From Candidatus Methylomirabilota bacterium (GTDB lineage Bacteria > Methylomirabilota > Methylomirabilia > Methylomirabilales > CSP1-5), in assembly GCA_022615475.1 (NCBI GenBank), contig JAKEGQ010000104.1:1-38551 (forward strand): a stretch of DNA of 38,551 bases, in the 5' to 3' direction. Shown here piece after piece: positions 21,973 to 31,745 of the stretch. Position 1 is the first letter of the stretch, and every line of letters starts with the position of its first letter. Position numbers and translations under genes: made by a program. Under the pieces are notes generated by a model. It was not told the DNA's origin. It made no database searches and saw only the letters and a program-made list of their open reading frames with translations.

Positions 21973-23052
21973 GTGGAGCGCTTCACCAGCGCGCAGGTGA
22001 ATTACGAAGACCTCCTCGAGAGCCTGCAGGATGGCTTGGTGGTCGTGGACCGCGGCCTCCGCGTCACCTTCCTCAATCCGGCCGGCGAAGAGCTGCTGGG
22101 AGTATCGGCCGCCACGGCCCACGGCAAGCCTTTGGCGAGCCTCTTGGGAGCCACCTCTCCCCTCATCGCCCTCGTGGATCGCGCCTTTGAGACCGGGCGG
22201 GCCCATGCCGAGCATGAGGCCAGTGTGCAGAATCCGCAGGGGAAGGTCTCGGTGAGCGCGATGGCCTCACTCTTGTCCGATCACAACGGAGAGGCCCGGG
22301 GGGGTGTCCTCCTCCTTCGGGATCTCACGCGGATTCGAGAACTCGAGGAACAGGTCCGCCGGGCGGAGCGCCTAACGGCCGTGGGAACGCTGGTGGCGGG
22401 CATCGCGCATGAGGTACGTAACCCGTTGATGGGGGTACGGGGGGCTGCGCAGCTCCTCATGGTTGAGTCGAGCTTCCCTCCCGCCCTGAAGGAATATTGT
22501 GACGTGATCATCCGCGAGGTAGACCGGCTGAACGGGCTCGTCGAGGGGATGCTCGCCTTCGCCCAGCCGAGCCCTCCTCGTGTTGTGGAGTGTAACGTCA
22601 ACCAGATCCTCGAAGAGATTCTCGCCCTGGAGGAGCGGGTCCTCCGCCATCGGCGTGTCACGGTCGGGCGCATCTATGATCCTCAAGTCCCATCCATCGC
22701 TGCCGATCCCGACCAGATCCGGCAGGTCTTTCTCAATCTGATTCGGAACGGGGCCGAGGCGATGGAGGGGGGAGGAGAGCTCACCCTGGAGACCGCGTAT
22801 GAGCGCCGCTCACCCCGATGCTTCGGTCTCTCGGTGGCGGTGGTCAAGGTGATCGACCAGGGTTCGGGCCTCTCACCCGAGGCCCGGCAGCACCTCTTCG
22901 ATCCCTTCTTCACCACCAAGCCGAAGGGGACCGGCCTCGGCCTCGCCATCTGCCACCGGATCGTGGGGGACCACCGGGGCCACATCGAGATTGGAGACGC
23001 CGAGGGTAGGGGATGCGCCGTGACTGTCCTTCTGCCGCTGGCGAAACAGTAG
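21973..23052 (+). CDS. ntrB: NtrB-type sensor histidine kinase
   Basis: A 359-residue soluble kinase: PAS domain (about 10-115; EDLLESLQDGLVVVD, then FLNPAGEELLG), a HisKA dimerisation domain with the phosphorylated His146 in GIAHEVRNPL, and a HATPase domain with the N-box (FLNLIRNGAEAM), G1 (VIDQGSGLS), F (FDPFFTTK) and G2 (KGTGLGLAI) boxes. The lack of membrane helices and the PAS-HisKA order match NtrB/GlnL, the partner of P-II in nitrogen control. The GTG at 21973 has AGGAG at 21959-21963. The ntrC gene follows about 110 nt later, an unusually wide gap occupied by a repeat tract. Confidence 0.88.
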   Translation: MERFTSAQVNYEDLLESLQDGLVVVDRGLRVTFLNPAGEELLGVSAATAHGKPLASLLGATSPLIALVDRAFETGRAHAEHEASVQNPQGKVSVSAMASLLSDHNGEARGGVLLLRDLTRIRELEEQVRRAERLTAVGTLVAGIAHEVRNPLMGVRGAAQLLMVESSFPPALKEYCDVIIREVDRLNGLVEGMLAFAQPSPPRVVECNVNQILEEILALEERVLRHRRVTVGRIYDPQVPSIAADPDQIRQVFLNLIRNGAEAMEGGGELTLETAYERRSPRCFGLSVAVVKVIDQGSGLSPEARQHLFDPFFTTKPKGTGLGLAICHRIVGDHRGHIEIGDAEGRGCAVTVLLPLAKQ

Positions 23053-23150
23053 ACCGGGGACCGGAGACCGGAGACCGGAGACGGGAGACCAGCGACCAGG
23101 GACCGGAGACTCTAGTCTTCAATCTCCAGTCTCAAGTCTCCAGTCCAGAT
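23050..23150. repeat. Word-repeat tract GGAGACC / GTCTCCAG between ntrB and ntrC
   Basis: Left half: GGGACCGGAGACCGGAGACC-type units in direct repeat. Right half: AGTCTTCAATCTCCAGTCTC and AAGTCTCCAGTCC, the inverted words. The halves can pair imperfectly. It starts at the ntrB stop and ends just before the ntrC ribosome binding site. Confidence 0.65.
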
Positions 23151-23162
23151 GCGGGAGCACAC

Positions 23163-24608
<1,446 letters not shown>

Positions 24609-24709
24609 CGAATGGCGATTGCCCCCCTTCCCCTGCCACCTTGCGTCGCCCCCCAGATGGAGTAGCAATGGCACTTGGCCCGTTGGGCACCGGGTCTTGT
24701 TTCACACGA

Positions 24710-24725
24710 TTCGAGAATTCTCGAA
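24710..24725. promoter_or_regulatory. Perfect 16-bp palindrome TTCGAGAATTCTCGAA
   Basis: A fully symmetric 16-bp site in the 239-nt gap between ntrC and the NTF2-like gene, about 120 nt before the latter. It does not match CIRCE, LexA or Fur consensus sequences that I know. An operator is inferred from symmetry. Confidence 0.4.
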
Positions 24726-24847
24726 ACCCGGGATCGGACCAAAGAACACATTCAGGTCTGGCAGTTCAAGTTCGCTGGCGGGAGTCTCCCATGCGTCCCA
24801 AGGGAAAACAGGGAGACGAGAAAATTCTTCGGAAGGGGAGCGAGGCC

Positions 24848-25342
24848 ATGGGATCGGCGCGGGCCGTTTTTTTAGCGGCGAGTCTTTTGTTCGTGAATCC
24901 CGCAGGGGCCGATCACGGCATCGGCGTGCTGGCGTCCGCGTATGTGCCGCGGAATGCAGATGAGGCAGCGATTGTCCGGCTCATCCGGACCGTCGGGGAA
25001 GGTTGGGAACGCAAGAATGTGGATCAGATCATGTCCGCCTATGCCCCGGATGCGACTCAGCGCGCATGGGACAACCCCGACGTGACGCGCGATTATGCAG
25101 GCATCAGAAACGAGGCCCTGGGTGCCTTTCGGGACCCTGACCTCGGAGAGGTGCGCTTTGATGACTGGATTCACCGCATCTCTATCGCCAATAACACGGC
25201 TGCCGTCGAGATAAACGAGAGGTTTCATGGCTGGAGCCGGGACCACTATTACCGGGACGTGTGGATGTTTGTCCGGCGCAAGGGTCAGTGGCTGTTGTTT
25301 CGTTACGATTACGAGCCCCAGCCACCCTTTCTGCCTCAGTGA
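24848..25342 (+). CDS. Exported NTF2/SnoaL-like protein
   Basis: A 164-residue protein with a signal peptide (hydrophobic residues 5-19, likely cleavage after NPAGA) and a mature domain of the NTF2/SnoaL type: helix EAAIVRLIRTVGEGWERKN, VDQIMSAYAPDA, then strands ending RRKGQWLLFRYDYEPQP. These cone-shaped domains serve as enzymes or ligand-binding proteins; no catalytic residues stand out. ATG 24848 gives the signal peptide and has GGGGAG 7 nt upstream. The following lipoprotein starts 26 nt after the stop, so the two probably form a small envelope operon. Confidence 0.7.
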   Translation: MGSARAVFLAASLLFVNPAGADHGIGVLASAYVPRNADEAAIVRLIRTVGEGWERKNVDQIMSAYAPDATQRAWDNPDVTRDYAGIRNEALGAFRDPDLGEVRFDDWIHRISIANNTAAVEINERFHGWSRDHYYRDVWMFVRRKGQWLLFRYDYEPQPPFLPQ

Positions 25343-25368
25343 AACAGAGATTCCGGCGCGGGGGATCC

Positions 25369-25827
25369 ATGAAACGTCCGGTGGCCATCGCAGCGGGGCT
25401 TCTAACTGCTGTGGTGCTCGGTTGTGGGTCCCACGGCGAACCCACGAGAGGCAGGCGTCTTGAAGGGCAAGTGTTGGAGAGCGCAACCTACAAACCACTG
25501 CATCATTCTGAATCAGTAACCCTGCAACGAGGGGCGTATTCACAAGGGCACGAGACGGTCAATCTTGAGGAGGTACGTGGCTACGGTGATCTGAATGCCG
25601 ACGGCGTGGAGGATGCAGCAGTGGTTTTGGTGAGATCCGGTGGAGGAAGCGGCACGTTCAAAGAGATCGCCGCAGTATTAAATCATAATGGTGTTCCGGT
25701 GCACGTTGCGTCTGCCGATTTGGGGGATCGAGTCAAGGTGGAAGCCATCGCAGTAGAGTCTGGCAGAATTCGGGTACAGCTGATCGTGCACGATAAAAAT
25801 GACCCTATGTGCTGTCCTACGAAGTGA
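25369..25827 (+). CDS. Lipoprotein, possibly truncated by an in-frame TGA
   Basis: A 152-residue protein beginning with a lipoprotein signal (MKRPVAIAAGLLTAVVLGC, lipobox VLGC with Cys19). The mature part has GDLNADGVEDAAVVL, an EF-hand/FG-GAP-like D-x-N-x-D-G loop, and ends DPMCCPTK followed by TGA at 25825-25827. The same frame continues after the TGA for 19 codons (GTWEYRLQEGKLVKMQPSS) to a TAA at 25885-25887. In the similar proteins I recall, the CCPT motif is followed by a YRL..G.L segment, so the stop looks premature. GGGGGAT precedes the ATG. It is downstream of the NTF2-like gene. Confidence 0.6.
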   Translation: MKRPVAIAAGLLTAVVLGCGSHGEPTRGRRLEGQVLESATYKPLHHSESVTLQRGAYSQGHETVNLEEVRGYGDLNADGVEDAAVVLVRSGGGSGTFKEIAAVLNHNGVPVHVASADLGDRVKVEAIAVESGRIRVQLIVHDKNDPMCCPTK

Positions 25828-25899
25828 GGCACCTGGGAGTACCGGTTGCAGGAAGGCAAGCTGGTGAAGATGCAACCCTCATCCTAATCTCTGGAGAAT

Positions 25900-28800
25900 T
25901 CATTCCGCCGTCCGGAAGAAGCGGCAGTAGATCTCCCTCACCGCCTCGGTGTGCCCCAGGAACTCTTGGAGAAGTCCCTGGGTCCTTTCTTCCGGAGGGG
26001 GATCTCCTCGATACAGGTGTCTGGCTAACTCCCCCAGCTCCCCAGCCTCCTCCCGAAACTCATTGAGCGATCGATCATGGATGAGCCGCAATCCGTTCTC
26101 CAGATGCCTGAGGAAGTGGTACGCGGAGATGAGGATCTGATAGTCGCCCTCGGTCAAGAGCTCCTCGGTCCGCAGCTGCGTCAGTGCCTCGACGGTATTC
26201 GTGCGACGCAGGGCCTGATGGGTCCTGCCGAACTGCAGCTGAAGAAGCTGGACGATGAAGAGGATCTCTACCAGCCCCCCTTTCCCGAGTTTGACGTTAT
26301 GCCTCCCTTTGTGTTCCCTGGCCAGCTCGTGACGCATCCGTTCCCTGAGGTGGTGGATCTCCGGGATCGTCTCCTCGGTGAAGGGGCGTTCATACACGAT
26401 CCGATGCACACCCTCTTGGACCCGAGTCGCCAGCCTCTCATCCCCCGCGACGCACCGGGCCCTGAGCAGGGACTGTCGTTCCCATGTCAGGCCCTGCTCG
26501 GCGTGATAGGCCTCAAAGGCCTCGAGTGATGTCACCAGGGGGCCAAACCGTCCTGAGGGGCGCAATCGGGCGTCCACCTGGTATGCATACCCCTCCCGTG
26601 AGGGGCTGCTCAAGGTAGAGATGAATCTCTGGGCCAGTCGAACAAAGTAGTCGTGGTTCGGGAACCCCCGGGTCGTCTTCCCGTCTCCAGCATAGATAAA
26701 GATCAGATCGAGATCCGAATGATACGCCATCTCCCTCGCGCCGAGGGCGCCCAGGCCCAGGATGACCATCGGGACCTCCCGCTGTCGCCGCTTCGCATCA
26801 ACAGACATGGGGACCCCATACCGGGGCCGGAGTTCTTCTCTGCAGAGTTCCCAGGCGGCCTCCAGGCACACCTCGGCGAGGTCGGTGAGCTGTGCGCTGA
26901 CGCCTTGCGTATCCAGCGCCCCATAGAGATCATTCAGACCGATGCGCAGCAGTTCTGCATGGTGAAACCGGCGGAGGGCGTCGAGTTTTTCTTCGAAGGA
27001 TGGTGATGAACGGAGATCCTCCGTGAGCTCCCGGCCCATGAGGTCGCGTTCCATGTGTGGAGCAGAGGTCTCGGCCAAGACAAAGGTGTCCAAGAGCTCC
27101 GGGTGCTGGATGAAGAAGCTGGACAGGTAGGGGCTCGTCCCGAAGAGACGCATCAGAAAGGTCAGAATCTTGGGATTCTCGGCGAGGAGGGCGTAAAAGC
27201 TCGTTCGCGCCCCGACCCTCGTGAGAAACTCCTCCAGGTGGCTCAGGGCCTGTTCAGGGGAGGGAGACTCCAAGGCTTCGGAGAGCATGGCGGGAGCCAA
27301 CCGCCGCAGGAGCCTCCGGGCCTGCTCCGAAAGACGGGGCAGGGGTGGCCCCTCCCCCTGGCTCAGGGTGAGGAGGGAATGGTACGCCCTCTCCGGAGCC
27401 CGGAAGCCCGACGCTGCGAGCTTTTCGAGGATCCGTTCTTTGGCATCCGGATCCGGCAGGAGGTCAAGAAAGTCGCTCGTCTCACCCGAGACCGCCCCCG
27501 ATGGCCGGGCAAAGAGGCGAGTGGTGATCTCCCGGACGGCCACCGCGCGCTCTTGCACGTCAGCGCGAAGGGCCTCGCCCGGCTTTGCACCCCGATAACC
27601 TATGGCCCTGGCCATGCGCGCCAGATCCTCCGGGACGTCGGGGAGGGTATGGGTCTGCTCGTTGTGAGCCATCTGCAGCCGGTGTTCCAGGGTCCTCCAG
27701 GTGATGTACGCCTCTCGGAGGCACCTGTGATCCTCAGCGTGAATGATCCCGAGTGCCTCCAGCTGTTCCAGGGTCCGCAGGGTGTTCCACTCCCGAAGCA
27801 CCCGATACTTCCCCCCGTAGATGAGCTGCAGTGCCTGGACAAAAAACTCGACCTCTCGGATGCCTCCCGTCATGTATTTGAGATTAAATGGGCCCCGGGT
27901 GCTGGCGCGTTCCTGCTCCAGCCTCGTCTTCATCCGCTGGATCTCTTCGATAGCGGTGAAATCGAGGTATCGTCGATAGACGAAGGGCTCGACCCGCTGC
28001 AGGAACTCTCTGCCGAGATCGATATCGCCCGCCACAGGCCTGGCCTTGATCAGGGCTGCCCGTTCCCATGTGTCGCCCCACGACGCATAGTAGAGCTCTG
28101 CGCCGCGGAGCGAGTTGGTGATATTCCCGGATTTTCCGTGAGGCCGGAGCCTGAGGTCGGTCCGGAAGACGAATCCCTCCTCGGTGATCTCTCCCATCGC
28201 GCCGGTGATCATTTCGGCGAGCTTCACGAAAAAGGTGTCGGATCGCAGCCGCTCCTGGCCATCCGGGCCGGACCCTGCCTCGGTCTCTCCCTCGTCCGAC
28301 GTGTGCAGATACTGGAGGTCAATATCGGAGCTGAAGTTCAACTCCCTCCCCCCGAGCTTCCCCATCCCCAAGACCACAAATCCGCGCGGCTCCACCCCCT
28401 TCCGGGCCTCCCGAGCCGGCGGTCGGCCAGACTCGGCGCTGAGTGTCGTATAGCAATACCGGTACGCCAGTTCCAGGCAGGCACTCGCCAGGTCCGAGAC
28501 TTCCTGGGCCACCTCTGGGAAGGGCGCCATCCCGCCGAGATCCCTGAGCCCGATCCGAAGGACCTCCCGCTGCTTGAACCGGCGGAGTTTAGACCGGAGG
28601 TCTGCAAGATCCTGAATCGGCTCTGCGAAGGCCTGGAGAGCGGCACGATGATCGGCTTCTCCTCTGTGCGTATTGATCCCCCCTTCGCAAAAGAGCCATC
28701 GAAGGATCTGGGGATCACGAACCAGCAGTGTGGTGAAGTACGGGGAGAGGGCGAAGGCAGTGACGAGAATCCCGAGGGCCCTCTCGTCCCGGAGCAGCGA

Positions 28801-29058
28801 GCTCAGAACCGATCCAGGTGCGGATGCGACACTCTCAAAGCCATCGAGGGCCCGGTCCGGATCAGGAGATTCTGCACAGAGGGAAAGGAGCCGTGGGAGG
28901 GCAGGCCTCAACGCTTTCTGTTGCTGGAGGCTCTTGAGATTGCTGAGCACCCTCTCATTGTCGGCAAAGCCGATCTTTTTCACGAGGGGCCCAAGACCCT
29001 TCCACTGCTTCGATGCGAGGGCAGAGCCGATGCGGGCCTGAAGGTTCGTCATCTTCAC
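25900..29058 (-). CDS. glnE: Bifunctional glutamine synthetase adenylyltransferase/deadenylyltransferase
   Basis: A 1052-residue GlnE, which adenylylates (inactivates) and deadenylylates glutamine synthetase under P-II control. It has two nucleotidyltransferase domains. The N-terminal deadenylylase has GMGKLGGRELNFSSDIDL (about residues 229-246), and the C-terminal adenylylase has GLGALGAREMAYHSDLDLIF (about 765-784). Each is followed by a helical GlnD/GlnE linker with DxRLRPxGxxG (TDLRLRPHGKSGN and DARLRPSGRFGP). Length is slightly above the usual 950. Two start codons are possible (29058 or 29052); no strong ribosome binding site is seen. It converges on the lipoprotein and lies downstream of fnr, probably with its own promoter (TATAAT at 29114-29119). 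Confidence 0.95.
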   Translation of the reverse strand: MKMTNLQARIGSALASKQWKGLGPLVKKIGFADNERVLSNLKSLQQQKALRPALPRLLSLCAESPDPDRALDGFESVASAPGSVLSSLLRDERALGILVTAFALSPYFTTLLVRDPQILRWLFCEGGINTHRGEADHRAALQAFAEPIQDLADLRSKLRRFKQREVLRIGLRDLGGMAPFPEVAQEVSDLASACLELAYRYCYTTLSAESGRPPAREARKGVEPRGFVVLGMGKLGGRELNFSSDIDLQYLHTSDEGETEAGSGPDGQERLRSDTFFVKLAEMITGAMGEITEEGFVFRTDLRLRPHGKSGNITNSLRGAELYYASWGDTWERAALIKARPVAGDIDLGREFLQRVEPFVYRRYLDFTAIEEIQRMKTRLEQERASTRGPFNLKYMTGGIREVEFFVQALQLIYGGKYRVLREWNTLRTLEQLEALGIIHAEDHRCLREAYITWRTLEHRLQMAHNEQTHTLPDVPEDLARMARAIGYRGAKPGEALRADVQERAVAVREITTRLFARPSGAVSGETSDFLDLLPDPDAKERILEKLAASGFRAPERAYHSLLTLSQGEGPPLPRLSEQARRLLRRLAPAMLSEALESPSPEQALSHLEEFLTRVGARTSFYALLAENPKILTFLMRLFGTSPYLSSFFIQHPELLDTFVLAETSAPHMERDLMGRELTEDLRSSPSFEEKLDALRRFHHAELLRIGLNDLYGALDTQGVSAQLTDLAEVCLEAAWELCREELRPRYGVPMSVDAKRRQREVPMVILGLGALGAREMAYHSDLDLIFIYAGDGKTTRGFPNHDYFVRLAQRFISTLSSPSREGYAYQVDARLRPSGRFGPLVTSLEAFEAYHAEQGLTWERQSLLRARCVAGDERLATRVQEGVHRIVYERPFTEETIPEIHHLRERMRHELAREHKGRHNVKLGKGGLVEILFIVQLLQLQFGRTHQALRRTNTVEALTQLRTEELLTEGDYQILISAYHFLRHLENGLRLIHDRSLNEFREEAGELGELARHLYRGDPPPEERTQGLLQEFLGHTEAVREIYCRFFRTAE

Positions 29059-29113
29059 TGGATCGTACCGTCAAGACGTCCATGTCGCTTTCAGGGTGTA
29101 ACAGGGCGGAACG

Positions 29114-29119
29114 ATTATA
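29114..29119 (-). promoter_or_regulatory. Possible -10 box upstream of glnE
   Basis: A perfect TATAAT on the minus strand, 55 nt before the glnE start. No convincing -35 is found at 16-18 nt, so an activator might be needed. Confidence 0.35.
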
Positions 29120-29244
29120 CCGGGTGACGTTGATCGCGGTCCAGCGGCTTACGTCGTGTCATGCGGCAGGTTTGGAGTTCGAGAGAAGAGCAGCCTCAAT
29201 CCGGAAGAGCAGGACGGGATCCGGCGCAAGGCGGTCAGGATCGG

Positions 29245-29940
29245 CTAAGGGAGCAGGCCCCGGAGTCGCTCTAGCGCTTTGATGGTCAGGCGCCGCCCAT
29301 GCACTTCGAGCAACCCTTCCCGCTGAAATTGGCTCAGGAGGCGCATGGCCGTCTCCGGGCTGAGGCCAACGAGGGCGGCCAGCTCACCCCGACGCAGGTC
29401 TAACTGGAGCGTGATACCCTTCGACCCGGGTTGCCCGTACCGTTCTGCGAGCTCCAAGAGCTGGGTGGCCATCCGCGTGCGGGCGTCGCTCAACGCCACG
29501 GAAGCAAAGCGGACCTGGGTCTCGACCAACACACGGCAGAAGTATCGGAGGAGGGGAATGAGGAGTCCGTCACGACTCTGGAGCAGTTCGAGGAGGGCCT
29601 CGCGTCTTATGAAGGCACTCTGACAGGTTTCGAGGGCCTCAGCGGTATTCGTGAAGGGCATCCCCTCCAGGAGGGCCTCCTCCCCGCAGATCCCCCCGTG
29701 ACCCACGATCCGCAGGATCTGCTGCCGCCCCCGATTGTTACCCCGCGTGAGCTTGACCCGGCCCGAGCAGAGGATGTGGATGCCCAAGGCGGGCATCCCT
29801 TCGTGGTACAGGATCTGTCGGGCCTGATAGGTCCGGCTGTGACGGATCCCCCTCGTCGCCTCGATCTCCTGGGGAGAGAGCCGGCTCATGAGCAGACAGT
29901 TCTGTCTTGCTCTACACTCCGGACACGCGTTGCGTTGCAT
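29245..29940 (-). CDS. fnr: FNR-type oxygen-sensing regulator (Crp/Fnr family)
   Basis: A 231-residue Crp/Fnr regulator. Cysteines 6, 9 and 15 (CPECRARQNC) and 106 (ETCQSAF) have almost the same spacing as the [4Fe-4S] ligands 20, 23, 29 and 122 of E. coli FNR, so oxygen sensing is likely. A cNMP-like beta-roll, a dimer helix (LIPLLRYFCRVLVETQ) and a helix-turn-helix with GELAALVGLSPETAMRLLSQF follow; the ExxxR recognition pattern is E-T-A-M-R. The ATG at 29940 has GAGGGAG 6 nt upstream, and the cysteine cluster fixes this start. It lies 26 nt after the SPASM radical SAM gene. Targets are unknown; no clear FNR box was found by eye. Confidence 0.87.
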   Translation of the reverse strand: MQRNACPECRARQNCLLMSRLSPQEIEATRGIRHSRTYQARQILYHEGMPALGIHILCSGRVKLTRGNNRGRQQILRIVGHGGICGEEALLEGMPFTNTAEALETCQSAFIRREALLELLQSRDGLLIPLLRYFCRVLVETQVRFASVALSDARTRMATQLLELAERYGQPGSKGITLQLDLRRGELAALVGLSPETAMRLLSQFQREGLLEVHGRRLTIKALERLRGLLP

Positions 29941-29966
29941 CGCTCCCTCGTTGAGTCGCCGCACCT

Positions 29967-31112
29967 CTAGGACGCCGGGACATTGGCTGCACCCAGAGAC
30001 CCGCGGGGGATTTCTCCCCGTCCGGGTTGATAGTCACAGAGTGGCTCCTCCCCGAAGCAATCGCCGGTGACCGCATAGGCCCGCGCCCGAGAGCCTCCGC
30101 AGACCCATCGGAACTCACAGCGGCCGCATCGTCCCTTCATCCGATCCATATCCCGGAGCGCCTTCAGCTGGGGAGAACTCTGATAGGTGTCGGCCAGCGG
30201 TGTCTCGCGCACATTCCCGAGCAGCGGATGCGGGAGAAAGCCGGCGGGGTAGACCTCCCCCGTGTGGGAGACAAAGATGACCCCATTGCCGTCCCGAACC
30301 CCGAAGCCCATTCTCCTCCCCAGCCTCCGGATCGCCTCAACGGTCGTCCCCTCGTCGAGCTTTCGCTGGATCCAGTACCTCCGATAATGAGGGGCCTCCA
30401 CCGTGCTGACGTGGAAGGGTGCCTGCCCGGAAATGGAGTACACCCACGCGAAGAGCTTCTCCACGTCCTCCGGCGAGGGGATTCCGAGCGTCGCTCCCCG
30501 CCCCACGGGGACGAGAAGAAACAGACTCCATCGGCGAACGGGAGGCACCGCCTCTTCCCGCAACAGGTGGTACAGCGCGTTCAGATGCGGAAGAGTCTCC
30601 CGCGTGACGGTGGTGTTCACCTGCACGGGGAGATGAAATTCCCGGGCCCACCCCAGCGCGTTCATGGAGCGTTCAAAGGTACCGGGGACTCCCCGGAAGG
30701 TGTCGTGGACCTCGGGGCTCGGTCCATCCAGGCTGATCCCCAGGGCGGCCACGCCGAGACTGCGGAACTCACGGGCCGCCTCGCGGGTCAGGGTCGGGGT
30801 GGTGCTCGGCGTGACGCCGAGGGGGAGGCGGATCTCTCGGGCGTACGCGATGAGCTCAAAGAGATCGGGCCGCTTCATTGGATCCCCACCCGTGAGGATC
30901 ATCATGCTCCCCATGGCCTTGACCTCTCGCATCAGAGCTTTCCCCTCCGCGGTCGAGAGCTCACGCGGATCGCGATGGGGAATCGCCTCGGCCCGGCAGT
31001 GCTTGCATACGAGATCGCAGGCAGTGGTCATCTCCCAATAAACGTTGAGGGGGGCGTCCCAATACAGGGTAAGGAGCCGGGTGGTCTCCTCCAGGAGTTC
31101 TGCGTGAATCAC
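29967..31112 (-). CDS. SPASM radical SAM protein, AhbD/NirJ-like (TIGR04053-type)
   Basis: A 381-residue radical SAM enzyme. The core cluster cysteines are 32, 36 and 39 (CDLVCKHC), with ILTGGDPMKRPD and GISLDGPSPEVHD following. The C-terminal SPASM region has CGRCEFRWVCGGSRARAYAVTGDCFGEEPLC, split here as CGRCEFRWVC then GDCFGEEPLC, which would bind auxiliary [4Fe-4S]. This pattern is shared with AhbD (Fe-coproporphyrin decarboxylase in the sirohaem-dependent haem route) and NirJ. The GTG start at 31112 overlaps the stop of the upstream four-cysteine ORF (GTGA), with GGAGG 5 nt before it. It is followed by fnr. Haem-type biosynthesis or peptide modification are both possible. Confidence 0.8.
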   Translation of the reverse strand: MIHAELLEETTRLLTLYWDAPLNVYWEMTTACDLVCKHCRAEAIPHRDPRELSTAEGKALMREVKAMGSMMILTGGDPMKRPDLFELIAYAREIRLPLGVTPSTTPTLTREAAREFRSLGVAALGISLDGPSPEVHDTFRGVPGTFERSMNALGWAREFHLPVQVNTTVTRETLPHLNALYHLLREEAVPPVRRWSLFLLVPVGRGATLGIPSPEDVEKLFAWVYSISGQAPFHVSTVEAPHYRRYWIQRKLDEGTTVEAIRRLGRRMGFGVRDGNGVIFVSHTGEVYPAGFLPHPLLGNVRETPLADTYQSSPQLKALRDMDRMKGRCGRCEFRWVCGGSRARAYAVTGDCFGEEPLCDYQPGRGEIPRGSLGAANVPAS

Positions 31113-31342
31113 GCCGACCTCCTCAGCGATGAACGGGCTTCGAGTTGCCCCGGCGGGCTCTGTCGTTGATGACGGCGATACCGCCGGCAGAGGATGTGCT
31201 TGGGGGTTCTACAGCGGTTCCAGTACTCCCAGAATCCGGGAAGGGTGCTGAATCCCGAGACCGGATCACGGCACCACGCGGGGACGAGCTGGTCGTCGTG
31301 GACTTGCGGGTCGGAGGGCCACAAGAGGTAAGGGCAGTTCAT
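31109..31342 (-). CDS. Small four-cysteine protein coupled to the radical SAM gene
   Basis: A 77-residue protein starting MNCPYLLWPSD. Cysteines are C3, then C in AWCRDP, NRCRTP and ILCRRY, spaced about 20, 19 and 7 residues: a possible Zn or Fe-S module. The C-terminus is basic and rich in Arg/Ser (QSPPGQLEARSSLRRSA). I recall small proteins with a related CPYL...YC...C pattern in other high-GC anaerobes, but cannot name a family. ATG 31342 has AAAGGGA 6 nt upstream; a GTG at 31363 would add seven residues. Its stop overlaps the radical SAM start by four bases, so they are co-translated. It could be a redox partner or a peptide substrate of the enzyme. Confidence 0.6.
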   Translation of the reverse strand: MNCPYLLWPSDPQVHDDQLVPAWCRDPVSGFSTLPGFWEYWNRCRTPKHILCRRYRRHQRQSPPGQLEARSSLRRSA

Positions 31343-31745
31343 GGCGCATCCCTTTCCCGTCACGCCGTCTCTCGGAATCTCTTGGCCGCCGCACTGACCT
31401 AGCGTTCACTGGATCCGGTACCGTCGAGCCACAGCCCTCCCGTCGCCGGACAACTCCCTCCGGATGATCTCAAGAGCAAGGGCAGTGCCGCACCGCGTCT
31501 CAGAAATGCTGAGGGGCAGGAAAACAGATAACCCGTTGATTCTGAAGGACGTCAAATGATCAAAAGGCAAGGGTGAGCCTGGCAGGGAGTGCGGCGATGG
31601 GGCAAGCATGTCCCGGACCAGGCCCTGGTGGGAACGGGAATAGGTGCTTGCTTTTAATGCATTGCGGGCTATTACGGGGAGTCATCCCGTGAGACAGCAG
31701 TGCCACAGGGGACTAGATCCTGTCCCACAGTCTCTTCTGTCTTCC
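31343..31745. other. 400-nt gap upstream of the small-protein/radical SAM/fnr operon
   Basis: No gene is firmly supported. A minus-strand frame at 31406-31609 (67 codons, ending LALEIIRRELSGDG) looks partly protein-like but lacks a ribosome binding site and recognisable homologue. Small inverted pairs GGGAC/GTCCC (about 31713-31730) and ACGGG/CCCGT (about 31674-31690) lie just beyond the actE stop, without T-runs. TTGAC-like and TTGAT-like words cluster near 31533-31565, but no correctly spaced FNR box was found. Confidence 0.5.

Noticed and set aside
23050..23150. CRISPR-like array
   Set aside because: Units are 7-10 nt, degenerate, without spacers of constant length, and partly inverted.
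24661..24705. Sigma-54 promoter before the NTF2-like gene
   Set aside because: TGGCAC occurs, but no TTGC element follows at the required distance.
27055..29127. Plus-strand open frame of 690 codons opposite glnE
   Set aside because: It is the complementary shadow of a clear GlnE gene in high-GC DNA; its translation has no domain and no ribosome binding site.
31533..31566. FNR box upstream of the small-protein/radical SAM/fnr operon
   Set aside because: TTGAT/TTGAC words are present, but none pair as TTGAT-N4-ATCAA with the correct spacing and orientation.
31406..31609. Additional small gene in the radical SAM operon
   Set aside because: It has no ribosome binding site or recognisable family; noted only as a possible frame within the gap.
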